This document shows positions 22,880 through 34,524 of a stretch of 64,000 nt of DNA, one piece after another (the first letter of the stretch is position 1; every line of letters begins with the position of its first letter). Under the pieces are notes generated by a model. The model searched no databases, was not told the origin of the DNA, and saw only the letters and a list, made by a program, of their open reading frames with translations. The translations under genes and the position numbers were made by a program. Source of the stretch: Rhizophagus clarus (Eukaryota > Glomeromycota > Glomeromycetes > Glomerales > Glomeraceae); contig BLAL01000016.1 of assembly GCA_015698045.1 (NCBI GenBank), forward strand, positions 558,001 to 622,000. The letters run 5' to 3'.

Positions 22880-23320
22880 ATATTTTTCCAATGTATTTCT
22901 TCTCACTAACGTCCTAAACAATGTTCTACTATCGAGTTTTTTACTTTATTGGTTTTTCTAAAAAATAAATACAAAGGTACATTTTTTGTTGAAATTTCTT
23001 TTTCCATCCTGTTAACACTCTTACTAATATTTTTTTCTAATGTGTTTCCTCCTACTAACGTTCCTACTAACAATGTTCTACTGTTAAACATTTTTTATTT
23101 CTTACTTTTACTAACACTTCTACTAACATTAACACTAACATTAATACTTATACTTTATATTTTTTTTTATTGACGTTCCTTTTCTACTTCTACTAACTTT
23201 CATACTAACATTAATACTAACACTTTCTAATGTAAAAATTTTTTTATTAACGTTCCTTTTCTTTTGCTAACACTTCTACTAATATTCATACTAACACTTT
23301 TATTACTAACATTTTACTTT
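22880..23320 (+). repeat. Degenerate TACTAACA-type short repeats
   Basis: The sequence is dominated by variants of TACTAACATT, ACACTTCTACTAAC and CTAACGTTCC. It is conserved in the second copy (about 58620-59040). No coding frame was accepted; ORFs here are low complexity. Confidence 0.55.
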
Positions 23321-23569
23321 CTTTCAAATTAAATAGATATAATGAAATGAAAACAAGCAAACAAGTGAACATTAATTGTAAATTTGTGTAAAGAGTAGTG
23401 AATTTTTTTATAATATTTTTTGTATAATATTTTTTTTTATTATCGATTGAAAATATAAATAAAACTTTCAGTAATTACAATTAAATGAATTAAATTACTT
23501 TTAAATTACAATTGTATTAAAATTATAAATCTACTACTATTAATGCCCCATAAATGCTATACTTTTCGG

Positions 23570-23915
23570 CTATCCGATATGTGTGAAAATTATGAAATTA
23601 TGCTTATATTTCAAATACAAATAGGATACATATCGGGTATATATAGGATACTTATTAGCACTATCCGATAAGTGTATAATATCTGTCCGATATTTTTTTA
23701 AAATATATCGGGTACCCAATAAATCTATGATATGTAACCGATATTTAACTACCCAATATGTATGAGAAATGTACCCGATATGTACGTTATATGTCACCGA
23801 TTTTCTGCATCCGACGGGTACATATCGGGTACCCGATATGTGTAGTATTATTAAATAGCATACACATATTTCACACATATCGGGTACATATCAGGTACCC
23901 GATATGTACCCGATA
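23570..23915. repeat. Right subterminal ATCGGGTACCCGAT sites
   Basis: Many copies of ATCGGGTA/TACCCGAT, several as full palindromes such as ATATCGGGTACCCGATATGT near 23824 and 23879, stand just inside the right TIR. The ORF at 23570-23878 (- strand) is a reading of this repeat and is not a gene. Confidence 0.7.
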
Positions 23916-25238
23916 GCATCGATTTTGACCAGTGCCAGGAGTTAGGAGCTAGATTTAAGCATTATACAGGGAGATAATATCTAAACTTACCTTATTTTAA
24001 AAGATGATTAATATATATGATATTGATATACTATAAATAAATAAATGAATTTTAATGTGAATATATGGGCAGACCTATGGTAAAAGGTAGGGCTCAGCCA
24101 AAAAATTTTTTTTGAGATTTTATTATAATTATATATTAATTAACTTAATCTTTTAAAAAAAATATTTTTTTATTATTATAATATAATAAAAAAATTATAT
24201 TTTTAATAATTTGTAATTTAGATTATTTACAAAAAAAAGACTCTTTCCTACAGATCTGTGAACCAAATTTTCACAGAAGAAAAAAATTTTATTTTTATCA
24301 TGAAGAAAGGATTTTTACTAATAAAACCAGCTTTAAAAATAGCATTAACGTCTTTTATGATCCAAGTTACCCTTACTTTTGCTTTAAAGAGCATACCTTT
24401 AGACTGTTTTTCATGATGTTATAGTAAATTTTATTTCAGAACTCATCAAAAGAAACCCTTCGACTATTTTTAACTCAATAATAACCATTGATCCTTCAGT
24501 TATAGACAAGTTTCTTAATACTTATAAGGACTAAGTTGTTCCTATGAAAAAGTTATCACAATATATTGGCAAAAACGATTGTTTTTCCATTATAGCTCAA
24601 TTTTTAGCTACTTTTCTTAATCTCTTTCTCTTGGATGCAGAAAATCCAGAAATTTTTTCATAAATTCTGAAATTCACTGAGTGTTGAAGTACTGCAACAA
24701 ACAATTTCCAGATATGAAAGATCTAGGAGATCCTATACACCAATCAGACACGTCAATGAATTATAATGAAATTGATAAAAATTTACAAGGATTATTGGAT
24801 GATAGTCCAGGCACCACACTCCCATGGCCCATGCATCATCATAACCAAATCCCAGAAAAGAAGTGCTAAAAAGAAAGCCTGTAAGGAGAGACAACAGTTG
24901 CAATTACCAACTCCTTCTGGACTGGATGAACAAGTAGTGCCCATTTTTAGTACAGAATCTCCTGAGTATACATCCTTTAAACCTTCTGGTTCAAGAATGG
25001 TTACCTTTAATCAAAGTTTACTTTCTCTTCCTTCCATATTCTTTAGGCAGTTGAAGCAAGATTCCAAATCACAATCAACACCTATTGATAATAGAAAGAA
25101 ATTAAAGCAGAAAGAGACAGACAAATCTTTTAAGAATGGCAATGTTATCATTACTGAATATTTTCCTCAAGATTAGGAACAAGCCAATTACTAGATCTTG
25201 TAGTTTATGATATTCTGGCCAAATGGGATAACTATACC

Positions 25239-27043
25239 TAGGGCTCCAATCGGTTTCGGTAATTACTGAATCGTACTGATCAGTTTCGGTATCAAAGCAG
25301 TTTCAGTTTTTACAGTTTACCAAACTGAAACTTTTGGTAAATTTATCGATCAGTTTTGGTAACTGCGGTTTCAGTACTGGTTTTGCGATTTACTGAACCA
25401 AATTACCGAATCAATTTAACTAAATAATATAATAAAAAAATGTTGTGAAATATTTTTTATTAGTTATTTTGATAAAACAAACTGTTTCACAGCAATGTTT
25501 TGTCACTTTAATTAAGAAATGTTGCAAAACATTTTTATTCGTTAATCTAATAAAAAAATAACTATTCGCAACTTTTTTCTTGTCATTTTAACAAACAACG
25601 TTGCAAAACGTTAATTGAATAAAAAAAAATGTTCACAACAGTTTTTTGTCAACATAATTACAAAACCATTGCGAAAAGTTTTGTTAGTTAATTTTAATAA
25701 AAAAACGTTTCGCAACATTTTTTTTGTCACTTTAATAAAAATATTGTGAAATGTTTTTATAAGTTAATTTTAATAAAAAAAACATTTCACAACATTTTTT
25801 TTTGTCACTTTAATAAAAATGTTATACAATATTTTTATTAGCTAATTTTAATAAAAAAAACGTTTTGCAACATTTTTTTTATTGCTTTAATTAAAAAACG
25901 TTGCAAAATGTTTTTTATCAATTAATTTAATAAAAAAAATACGTTGCAATACATTTGAGTTAATTTTAATATTTGCAACATTTTTTTTGTTGCTTTAGTT
26001 AAAAAACGTTGCGAAACATTTTTTAACAGTTAGTTTGATAAAAAAAACATTTTGCTACGTTTTTTTTTGTTGCTTTAATTAAAAAATGTTGCGAAATGTT
26101 TTTTATCAGTTAATTTAATAAAAAAAATGTTTCACTACATTTTTTAATTAAAACAACAAAAAAAAACGTAGCAAAATATTTTTTTATTAAACTAACTGTT
26201 AAAAAACGTTTTGCAACATTTTTTTTGTTGCTTTAATTAAAAAATGTTGTGAAACGTTTTTTAACAGTTAGTTTAATAAAAAAATGTTTTGTAACGTTTT
26301 TTTTTATTGCTTTAGTTAAAAAATGTTGCGAAATATTTTTTATCAGTTAATTTAATAAAAAAAATATTTCACAACGTTTTTTTTTGTCTCTATAATAAAA
26401 ATGTTGTGAAATGTTTTTATAAGCTAATTTTAATAAAAAAAAAATGTTTTGAAACATTTTTTAACAGTTAGTTTAATAAAAAAATGTTAAGCTACATTTT
26501 TTTTTGTTGCTTTAGTTAAAAAATGGTGTGAAACGTTTTTTATCAGTTAATTTAATAAAGAAACCATTTCGCTACATTTTTTTTGTCTCTATAATTAAAA
26601 AACATAGCAAAACATTTTTTATTAGTTGATTTAATAAAAAAAACGTAGCAAAACATTTTTTTGTCATTTTAATTAAAAATGTTGCAAAATGTTTTTTATT
26701 AGTTAATTTAATAAAAAAAATGTTTCGCAACTTTATTTTTGACACAATAAATAAAAAACGTTGTGAAATGTTTTTATAGATGATTTGATTTGGTAAAAAA
26801 ATACCAAAATAGTTTTGCGATATTTTTTTTTACTAAAAATAGTTTTTAATATCAGTAAATTGGTTCAGTTTTCAGTAATTATCGATCAATTTTGATAATC
26901 ATCAATATCGATACTGGTCAGTTTCAATAATTATCAATACTGATACTGGTCAGTTTCAGTAATCATCAATACTGATATTGATCAATTCAGTTCAGTATCA
27001 GTTTTTACAAAAACTGAACTGAACTGAACTGATCAGAGCCCTA
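25239..27043. mobile_element. hAT-like TIR element with 8-bp TSD ACTATACC
   Basis: The ends are TAGGGCTCCAATCGG and its inverse CTGATCAGAGCCCTA. ACTATACC flanks both sides (25231-25238 and 27044-27051), giving the 8-bp duplication of the hAT superfamily; TAGGG termini also fit hAT. The interior is a stack of alternating inverted units (AAAACGTTGCGAAACGTTTT type) with no coding frame, so the element is non-autonomous. It interrupts the LINE frame exactly, and the LINE peptide continues on the other side. Confidence 0.85.
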
Positions 27044-27710
27044 ACTATACCCTGTTGGCTAATTTAGGACGATGGAGTAAAGTCATATCAGTCAGCACAA
27101 GGGTGCACAAAAAGTACTTATTTGCGAGAGTTTAACTAATTCCTGATCACGAGTGTTTGAAATGCTATAATGAAGGGACTAGACTATTAACTTGGAAGGA
27201 ATCCCTGTTCAATAGTTCTCTACTTCCTGGAACCTTTTAAAAAGGAAATAACGTGAGAAGTTCTAAACTATCATGTATAATATTTCAGATGTCATGACAG
27301 ACACCTCCTTATTCTCAAATGGAAGACCACACCAATTTTTATTGGATAGTGGTATAAAATTATTCAAAATCGTTAAAGAAGTTGATGGGTCTAGAAAGCT
27401 GATAGATTATTTCCATACTTAAAACCATGTTTCTATTTACATTAATAATCTTCAGCTTTAGAATGACAAAAAAATCTCTTAGTGCTATTATTCTACTTTC
27501 AACTTTAAGAATTTATATAAATCTGCTTGAATTGGCAATGCAGGCAAGTTCTCAAAAACACCCAAAAGGTCTAACTTTTCTTTTTCAGGTTTTAATACTA
27601 ATAACTGTAAGAATGATCAAAATAAAACTTCCAAATCTGACTGCTTTACCAAGAAAATCAATCAATCCAAACCTGATGTAAAACATTTAATAGATATACT
27701 GAAGGCTAGT

Positions 27711-29290
27711 ACTCTGAACAAGTTAATTCGAGTCAAGTTAAGAGGTGAATCATACCCAACTCAAAAAATTGAGCCAATCTGAATCAGGTTAAAATATACA
27801 AAATTTTTCAGCCTAACTCGACTCAAGTTTAAAAATGTTTAACTTGAACTTGACTCAAATCAAATCAATTCTACTCGAGTTGTAATGATAAAAAATGATT
27901 TATTAATAAAAGCAAATCGTTTATTAATGTAAAAATAATGAAAAAATAAAAAAAACAACATTTCAGCTGGATAATTTAACGAAAATTGGATAATCTGTCA
28001 AATTATCTGGTTGAAACATTATTTTTTAGTGTCACTAGTGTATAACGAATTAATAGTGATAACAGAAAATCTGAATAATCCAATCTAAAAAAAAATTTCT
28101 TTTTTTTGTAAGGTTTCCAGACGAAAAATATGATCAGACTTCTAGAATTAAGGTAAGGAAAGGTCAGGAGAAAGAATTTTGTAATATTTCTTTAATAAAT
28201 TAATAACTAATATATTTTTTTTTATAGTATTACCAGATGAAAGAACATGACTGAACTTTTGGAATTAAGGTAAGGGAAGATCAGGGAGAGAAGTTTTCGT
28301 TAACAAATTTAAAACTAATTTATTTTTTTTCTTTTTTTGTAATATTGCCAGATGAAAACATAACCAGACTTTACTTTTTGAATTGAGGTAGGAAGGGTTG
28401 GAATCGCTGTTTTTTTTTTAATAAATTAAACCAAATTTATTTTTTCTTTTTTTGAAGTGTTGCCAGATGAAAATATAACTGGACTTTTTGAATTAAGGTA
28501 AGAGAAGGAAGGTCAAGAAAAAAAGGTTTTTCGTTATTTTTTTTAATAAATTGAACTAACTTTATTTTTTTCTTTTTTGTAGTGTTGTCAGATGAAAACA
28601 TAACTAAACTTTACTTTTTGAATTGAGGTAGGGAGGGTTGAAAAAACATGATTAGACTTTAGAATTAAGGTAAGGAAAGGTTAGGAAAAGAGAGTTTGTA
28701 ATTTTTTTTTAATAAATTAATATATAATTTATTTTTTTCTTTTTTATAGAGTTGTCAGATAAAATTTTTTTTCTGAGCAAATGTGAAATTAGTAGACTAA
28801 ATAAAAAAATATGCAGAACTTATCAATTTATGGAATAACTTGGAAATTATTTGCAGTAGAAAGGTTAGCAGACTTTGTTAAGAAGTGTAAGGAAAAAAAG
28901 GAAGAACACCACAACTGGACTTTTTAATTAGGTAAAAGGGGACTAGAGAAGGGTTTTTCTCTTAAGAAATATTATTAATATACTGAAGTACATAAAAATA
29001 TAAAAAATCTTGTATTAAATATCTATGAATAATTAAATTAATTAAGTAAATTGATTTAGTAACCTTAATAAAACGCATTTTTATTAGTAATATTGATTTT
29101 AACCTGAGTTAACTCGAATTGAGTTGAGTGTTAATTTAAACTCAGAATCAACTCAAATCAGAATTGACTCGTAACTCAGATTGTTGTCATGTGCTAGAAA
29201 AATCTTTGACTCGAACTCGACTTGACTCAACTTGACTCAACTTGACTTGAGTTAACTCACAAGTTGACCTGACTTGTTCAGAGCTCTACT
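27711..29290. mobile_element. TIR element nested in the LINE, CTCTGAACAAGT ends
   Basis: The left end CTCTGAACAAGTTA is inverted at the right end (CTTGTTCAGAG near 29275-29288). Subterminal sequences on both sides repeat GAGTCAAGTT/AACTTGACTC motifs (27725-27880 and 29100-29270). The centre contains the array at 28080-28970. No transposase frame was seen and no TSD is claimed. It lies within the LINE's 3' part, before the poly(A). Confidence 0.6.
28080..28970 (+). repeat. Tandem array of micro-exon/intron-like units (+ strand sense)
   Basis: About seven diverged units, each a T-rich tract ending in TTTTGTAG or TATAG, a block starting (TG)TTGCCAGATGAAAA and ending in TTTTGGAATTAAG, then GTAAGG or GTAGGG and a purine-rich AGGTCAGGGAGAG stretch. 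The block is clearly related to those at 11580-12860 and 50030-50700 although the surrounding elements have different ends. The longest block variants contain GACTTTACTTTTTGAATTGAG. Confidence 0.6.
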
Positions 29291-29887
29291 GAAGACATTG
29301 TTAGAATATTATGTTTAATTTAGTTGAAAGGGATCAATAAAAATTCTTACATTAACTTCTTATCATGCTTAGTATTTACTTTATGTAATATTTTTTTTAG
29401 TTTTATTAGATCGTAGAATTTTTCTTTTCTTTTTTCTCGTTTTCTTAATACCTTAAATAATTCTATAACTAGACTTCCTATTATACTAATGAAAATAGAC
29501 TAGGGCTATAGTAGTCATGAGATATATTTGTGACCTAGTGTAGGAAAAGGATAGGCTTTGTCTTTCTGATCTTTTGTATTCTTTTCTATTTTTTTTTCAG
29601 TAAATAAAGCACTTCTTTTGACTAAAAAAAAAAAAATAATAATTTGTAATTTATATATTTTTCTTTTATTTTATTTAATAAGTTATATAAATATGCTAGA
29701 AAAAAATTAATACTTTTAATGAATTCCTTGTAAAATTTTGATCTAGTTTAAAAAAACCAATTTAAAAAACTTTAAAAAGTTTTTAAAATAGCAATAATTC
29801 TTTAAATTAATTAAATAATTAAATTTATGATTATTTTAAAATTATATTATTGTTCCAGTCTCACCTTTTGCTATGAGTCCGCCCATA

Positions 29888-30208
29888 TATTAAGGTCATA
29901 TGGGTTTTTTGCTAGGAAAATAACCTTCTGAGAAATTTTTTGATTAAATTTTATTATTAAGCTCATTTTAATCTATTAGCTTAAAAAAATAAAGAATTAT
30001 AAAAATCTTAATTTTTAGTAAAAATTCTCAGAATGTCATTTTCCTAGCAAAGAATTTATATGACAAAAAAGTATATTTTTAGTGTTATATAAATGTTATA
30101 GGATAAAAATATATAATAAAATAACTAAATTTATGTATATTTTTTTGAATTTTTATTAGTATCACAAATATAATCTCTATTATAATTGTTCAGGATTCTG
30201 ATATTACT
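29888..30208. other. AT-rich DNA with a short inverted repeat
   Basis: GCTAGGAAAATAACCTTCTGA near 29914 is matched, in inverted and diverged form, by TCTCAGAATGTCATTTTCCT near 30025, suggesting a small TIR element. No gene. Confidence 0.35.
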
Positions 30209-30960
30209 TTATGCTTGTAAATATTCTAAAAGTTCAATATTGTCCCACTTGGCCAGTACATCATGTACAAAGATATTGTGAATATATTGCTCTAAACTTA
30301 GATTGGAATGATATTCTGTAATTATGTGAGTAGCATCTGGATCTGATGATATAGTTTTAACCTTCTTGTACTTTAGTATAAAAGGCTTAGTATCAGGTTT
30401 TAAAAAAGAACTAGAAAAGAGATTAAGCATAGCATTAGGTTGAGGTATTATTAGATTAGGTACTAAAATTGTGATCATCAAGGTACTAATTATTTCACAA
30501 ATTTAGCCTTTTGTTTATCTTTTTTATAAAATTCCATTCTCATTCTGATTAGTGTTAGTAGATGAAGATTCTGATTTTGATTGGTGTTCATTATTTTAAC
30601 AAATTTTCAAATCTATAAAATGATCTGATAGACATTCTTTTGAATTTAATAAGTTGTATATTTTATCCATCTGTTGTAATAGTCTAGCACTGGCTAATAA
30701 TTACATTCTAATTACAGTATTTTCAAAGCCAGCATAAAATATCTTAAGAAAAAAGTAAAATAAGTTCTTACTAAAACTTTTGCAAGAAGCTGAAGTGTCA
30801 AGATATTGTTTTTTTTGTGAGTCTAACTAATAGAGTTTGACTCATCTTTACTTATATTTTTGGTAAAAAGTGATGAATGCAATAAGGTACAGATGAAAGT
30901 AGCTAGGGTTTCTTTAAACCATTCATAGTAAAACTCTTTTCAGAGAGTTGTTTTAATAAA
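30209..30960 (-). pseudogene. LINE ORF1-like fragment on the - strand
   Basis: The frame 30481-30209 (90 codons) contains THIITEYHSNLSLEQ and VHDVLAKWDNIELL, matching ITEYFPQD and VYDILAKWDNYT of the LINE at 24204-29653. It is therefore a second copy of that family, inverted relative to it. Upstream on the - strand (30490-30960) further K/S/N-rich peptides are broken by stops. It is truncated at the C-terminal side and no poly(A) or TSD was found. Confidence 0.55.
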
Positions 30961-33076
30961 ATTGGCAATATTATTAAATGTTATTAAAAACATATTTAAT
31001 ATAAAAATAAAAAGTTATTCATCTACTAAATACTATTTTTACAAAAAAAAAAAATTTTGGTGAGTTCTGAAATATACAGAGTAGGAAAAAGTTGTATATG
31101 TTTTGAATACAATAAACTTTAAATAAAAATAATAATAAGTAAAAATTAAATATGTTAAAACTTATCAAATAAACTTAAATGTAAAAATTTTTAAACATAA
31201 TTTTGTATATTAAAGTAATAAAGTTAATCATATATTAGTATTCTGTTTGTTTTTTTTTTAAAAAAAATTTTTTCCATTCTTAAATTGATCATAACTGTAA
31301 AATTGCATATTAGTATAAAGTAATTATAGTATAAAGAATTATCAATATATTTATAAAATCTTTACTATTTTTATAATTTGTCTTTTTTTTTTCAGTATTA
31401 CTATTTATTTTTAATATAGAATAATTTAACTTAATTACTTTTTATAATTTTTCAAGTAAATTTTAATAAAACAAACAAATTAGTATTTAATAAAGTTGTG
31501 ATTAATATTTCAAAATAATATCTGTTTACTATATCTATAAAAAATTTTTTAGTATAATTTTTTATTTTATTATTTTTTGTTATTAAAATCAAAGTTATCT
31601 CTTTTATAGCAATAACTAAAATTTTCCAAATATTCTTAAAAAACTTTTATGCATTTATTGCTGGTGAACCAACAGTATCAATTATATTATAGCATAACAA
31701 ATTATAAATTAAATTTACTATATGAAGATATTATTGACAAATATGCTCTTGTTTATGGATTTCTGAAATATATTTAGATTTTTTACACTACTCTTCTATT
31801 TTTACATAAATATTTGTTACTTCTATAATGAAAATACTATTTCAAATGATTTGTATGATTACTTTAAAATTATTATAAATATCATCTTCTTTTTTAATAC
31901 TTTCTGATTTTTTTTTAAATACATATATATATAAAATTAAAATTAAAGAATTAAATATCAAATAAAACAAAATACTAGTAAGTTCACAGTTAATTTTTCC
32001 AATTTCTGAAATGTTTTATATTAGCATAAATATAATTTTATAAATAAGGTAAATCAAATTTTATACAATTAGAATATATTTTATGTACAAATAAAATAAG
32101 ACTAAATTATCTTAGATGGATTATAATTTGAAATGTTTTCATCATACAAATTTAAAAATACTTTTTCATATAATTCATTATTATTAAATTGTTGTGATTT
32201 GTCTTTAGCATTATTGTAATATAAAGAAGTATTCTCATTAGATTCAGCCTAAAAAGGATTGTATTAAATTATTTATTAATTTGTTATTAATGACTATTTA
32301 ACTCTATTATTATTTAATTTATTTTATTAAAAGGATTTAAATAAATTTTAATTTATTATTTTACAATCACTGGATATTAAGATAGTGAATAGAGTATATT
32401 TTTTAAACTTATAATATATTATAATATATATTTAATATTTATATATATACTGTATTAAACATTAATATTTATAAAATAAACTCATTTTTAATTAGTATTT
32501 ATTTATTATACTAGGGAAACAGTTTAAGAACTGTTGTTAAGTCTGGAGTACAAATGCAACTAAATGAACCAATTATGCATCGACTCAATTTTTGAGCAGA
32601 CAGATAACAAAACATCTTGTACAACTTAAAGTAGAACATATATAGTCCTTCGCTATACTCTAGACTAATTATAATTTTAAATTTTTTTTTAATAAATTAT
32701 AATTTGAATTTTAGTAAATTGAATTAACTTTAGTTGTAATAATTAGATTTTAAGTAAATTGTATTAATTTTTAAAAAGCAAAAAATGCTTAAATTTACAA
32801 AAATTATTATGAATTTTATATATAATATTTGGAGTCTTATGATAACTTCTCCTTTATTTACAACTTATTCAATTATTATTTATAATAAAAATAATAATAA
32901 TAAAAAAAAAAATAAATATAATAAATATTATAAATATAATATATAAAATAATTTAACTAAAAAAAAAAAAATAAATAAAATAATTAATATTAATTATATT
33001 AATCAGATTGATTATATTTTCATAATCATTATGATTATTATAATTATTATAACTATTATAACTATTCTAACTATTA
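30961..33076. other. AT-rich DNA, no gene seen
   Basis: Nothing codes convincingly. A small island of higher GC at about 32510-32675 has no usable frame or tRNA-like fold that I could recognise. AAT microsatellite sequence precedes the MITE at 33079. Confidence 0.45.
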
Positions 33077-33078
33077 TA

Positions 33079-33371
33079 GGACCCCGGACATTACTGATAC
33101 AACTCATAATCATGAAAAAGAGCAAATTGATATGAAATTTAGAAGCTAAAAAACATGTTTTATGCAATTTTCTCGTCAACCAGTGATCCAAATTGGATGA
33201 TCTTTTTTTTAAAATGTAGCTCTCAATGAGATCTACAAAATAAAAAAAGTTTATCAAAATTAGTTGGATAGATGGCGAGATATCCTTAAAATACTAAAAG
33301 AGCAAATTGGCTTAATTTTGAGAAAATGGGTAAAAAAAAAATGTGAGTTATTTTAGTAATGTCCGGGGTCC
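33079..33371. mobile_element. 293-bp MITE with perfect 17-bp TIRs and TA TSD
   Basis: GGACCCCGGACATTACT at the left is exactly inverted at the right (AGTAATGTCCGGGGTCC). TA flanks both ends (33077-33078 and 33372-33373). Tc1/mariner-type by TSD. The ORF at 33012-33257 overlaps it and is not a gene. Confidence 0.85.
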
Positions 33372-33477
33372 TACTATTATATTAATTTTTTAATTTCAAT
33401 ATTAAAACATATCTAATATAATAGTCAGATAATTAGATTAATCTCTTATATATTTTATTGTACTGGATATTTTAGTA

Positions 33478-33749
33478 CAGTCTACTTTCCATATAGTTAC
33501 ACTATAGTCACCCTTCTGTATAATCACATCATATAAATCCCTTCTTATAAGCACACCTTTCATAAGAACCAATGCCTATTAATTCCATATAAAAAATCCC
33601 TTTATAATCACAATATTTTTATAGTCACACCCTCTTGGACCCACTAATTAGTAGTTATATATAAAAATTCCTTTATACAGTTACTTTTCCTTATAATCAC
33701 ACTTTTTATTTTTGGTCCTGAGGGGTGTGACTATAGAGGGGGCTGACTG
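33478..33749. mobile_element. 272-bp MITE with CAGTC ends and TA TSD
   Basis: The left end CAGTCTACTTTCCATATAG and the complement of the right end CAGTCAGCCCCCTCTATAG share the CAGTC start and CTATAGTCAC blocks. TA flanks both sides (33476-33477 and 33750-33751). Internal TATAGTCAC/ATAATCACA blocks repeat. Blocks like these also occur near 13735-13800. Confidence 0.7.
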
Positions 33750-33751
33750 TA

Positions 33752-34524
33752 TATAATTTTTTATCTTTTATATTATTTATTAATTAATGCATTTTGAAGG
33801 GATTTTATTTTTTTTTGAAAGAGGGATTTTATATATTTTTTATATTTTTACATATTTATAAGTATTCTATTTTGTAATAAACTGATTTTCAAAAAAAAAA
33901 AAAAAAAAAAAGATTGGAACTGAAAATACTGAAAATAACATATATAATCGTAATAATTATGATAGTTGAGTAATAATTTGTAAAGTTAAATTTTGTCCAA
34001 TTATCACTTTTTATTTGCATATCAGATCACGTGAATTCTGCTTGCTGACGCAAGAAATTATGTCAGTCAACGCTCAGCCAATCCGGAATAAAATGTCCGG
34101 TCGACTGATTGAACTGCGGTTATTGACTTATCATCTACTTAAGCTTAAATATCGCGAGTCAACTTTTTTTTGTTGCCACGCTCTTAATAGAGCTTTCATT
34201 TCTCGTAACATAATTTTGCCCTATTTTTTTATGTAAGTTGTGTTAACTTATGTTTTCAAATGGATACGAGCTGAACTTTTTGAAATGCGAAATACTTTTA
34301 CGCTTCTCGCTTGTAAACTTTGCGGTCTTGAGTTACTGAAAGTTAACACTGTGGCTATATTTTATCATTATTTGTTTTTTGCTCTTATTTTGACCTAGAC
34401 GAATATACAACACGTTTTTCATTATTTAGGCTATAGAAATTTTTAAATAAATATCATAATAACGTGATCCTAACTTTTTTTATTTGAATAATCAAATTAT
34501 CCGATAGCTTTAAATTCAGCGAAA
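33752..34524. other. Upstream region of CAND1
   Basis: Includes an A-run at 33892-33911 and, from about 34010, a stretch of more balanced composition leading to the CAND1 start. No TATA box or motif can be assigned with confidence. The short ORF at 34015-34236 has no recognisable domain; its place suggests 5' leader or promoter DNA. Confidence 0.4.

Larger units (their letters stand above)
18978..23934. mobile_element. Complete CACTG-ended DNA transposon (CACTA/EnSpm-like), CCA TSD
   Basis: The left end CACTGGTCAAAATCAATTCT and the complement of the right end, CACTGGTCAAAATCGATGCT, form inverted repeats that continue into ATCGGGTACATATC. A 3-bp duplication CCA flanks the element (18975-18977 and 23935-23937). 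CACTG ends, a 3-bp TSD and repeated subterminal sites are typical of the CACTA/EnSpm group. PIF/Harbinger also makes 3-bp TSDs and carries Myb-like proteins, so it is the main alternative. At 4957 bp it contains one intact gene (SANT-like, 21011-21615, - strand) and a tandem array (19530-20315), but no recognisable DDE transposase, so it is probably non-autonomous. A decayed second copy lies at 57290-59660. Confidence 0.8.
24204..29653 (+). mobile_element. LINE-type retrotransposon with 17-bp TSD, twice interrupted
   Basis: TAATAATTTGTAATTTA is present at 24204-24220 and 29637-29653. The inserted DNA ends in an A-run (about 29624-29636) after AATAAAG (29603). The body, + strand, reads fragments of a retroelement protein (for example within 24681-25176 and 27055-27690), including VYDILAKWDNYT just before the hAT-like insertion and LLANLGRWSKVISVSTRVHKK just after it. 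The same peptide region is found on the - strand at 30209-30481 (VHDVLAKWDNIELL), so this is a repeated family, probably ORF1-like. No reverse transcriptase is visible, and stops interrupt all frames. Confidence 0.75.
24064..29887. mobile_element. TIR element (TA TSD) split by later insertions
   Basis: The left end reads TATGGGCAGACCTATGG, followed by TAAAAGGTAGGGCT. The complement of the right end reads TATGGGCGGACTCATAG, followed by CAAAAGGTGAGACT. TA stands outside both ends (24062-24063 and 29888-29889), as for Tc1/mariner-type MITEs. Removing the LINE at 24221-29636 and one TSD copy leaves an element of about 390 bp. It is the oldest layer of this stack. Confidence 0.6.

Noticed and set aside
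23570..23878. 102-codon ORF on the - strand
   Set aside because: It is composed of the ATCGGGTACCCGAT subterminal repeats of the transposon and has no family resemblance.
32510..32675. Small GC-richer island that might hold an RNA gene
   Set aside because: No tRNA cloverleaf signals (B-box-like GGTTCAAAT) or other known RNA structure could be recognised by eye.
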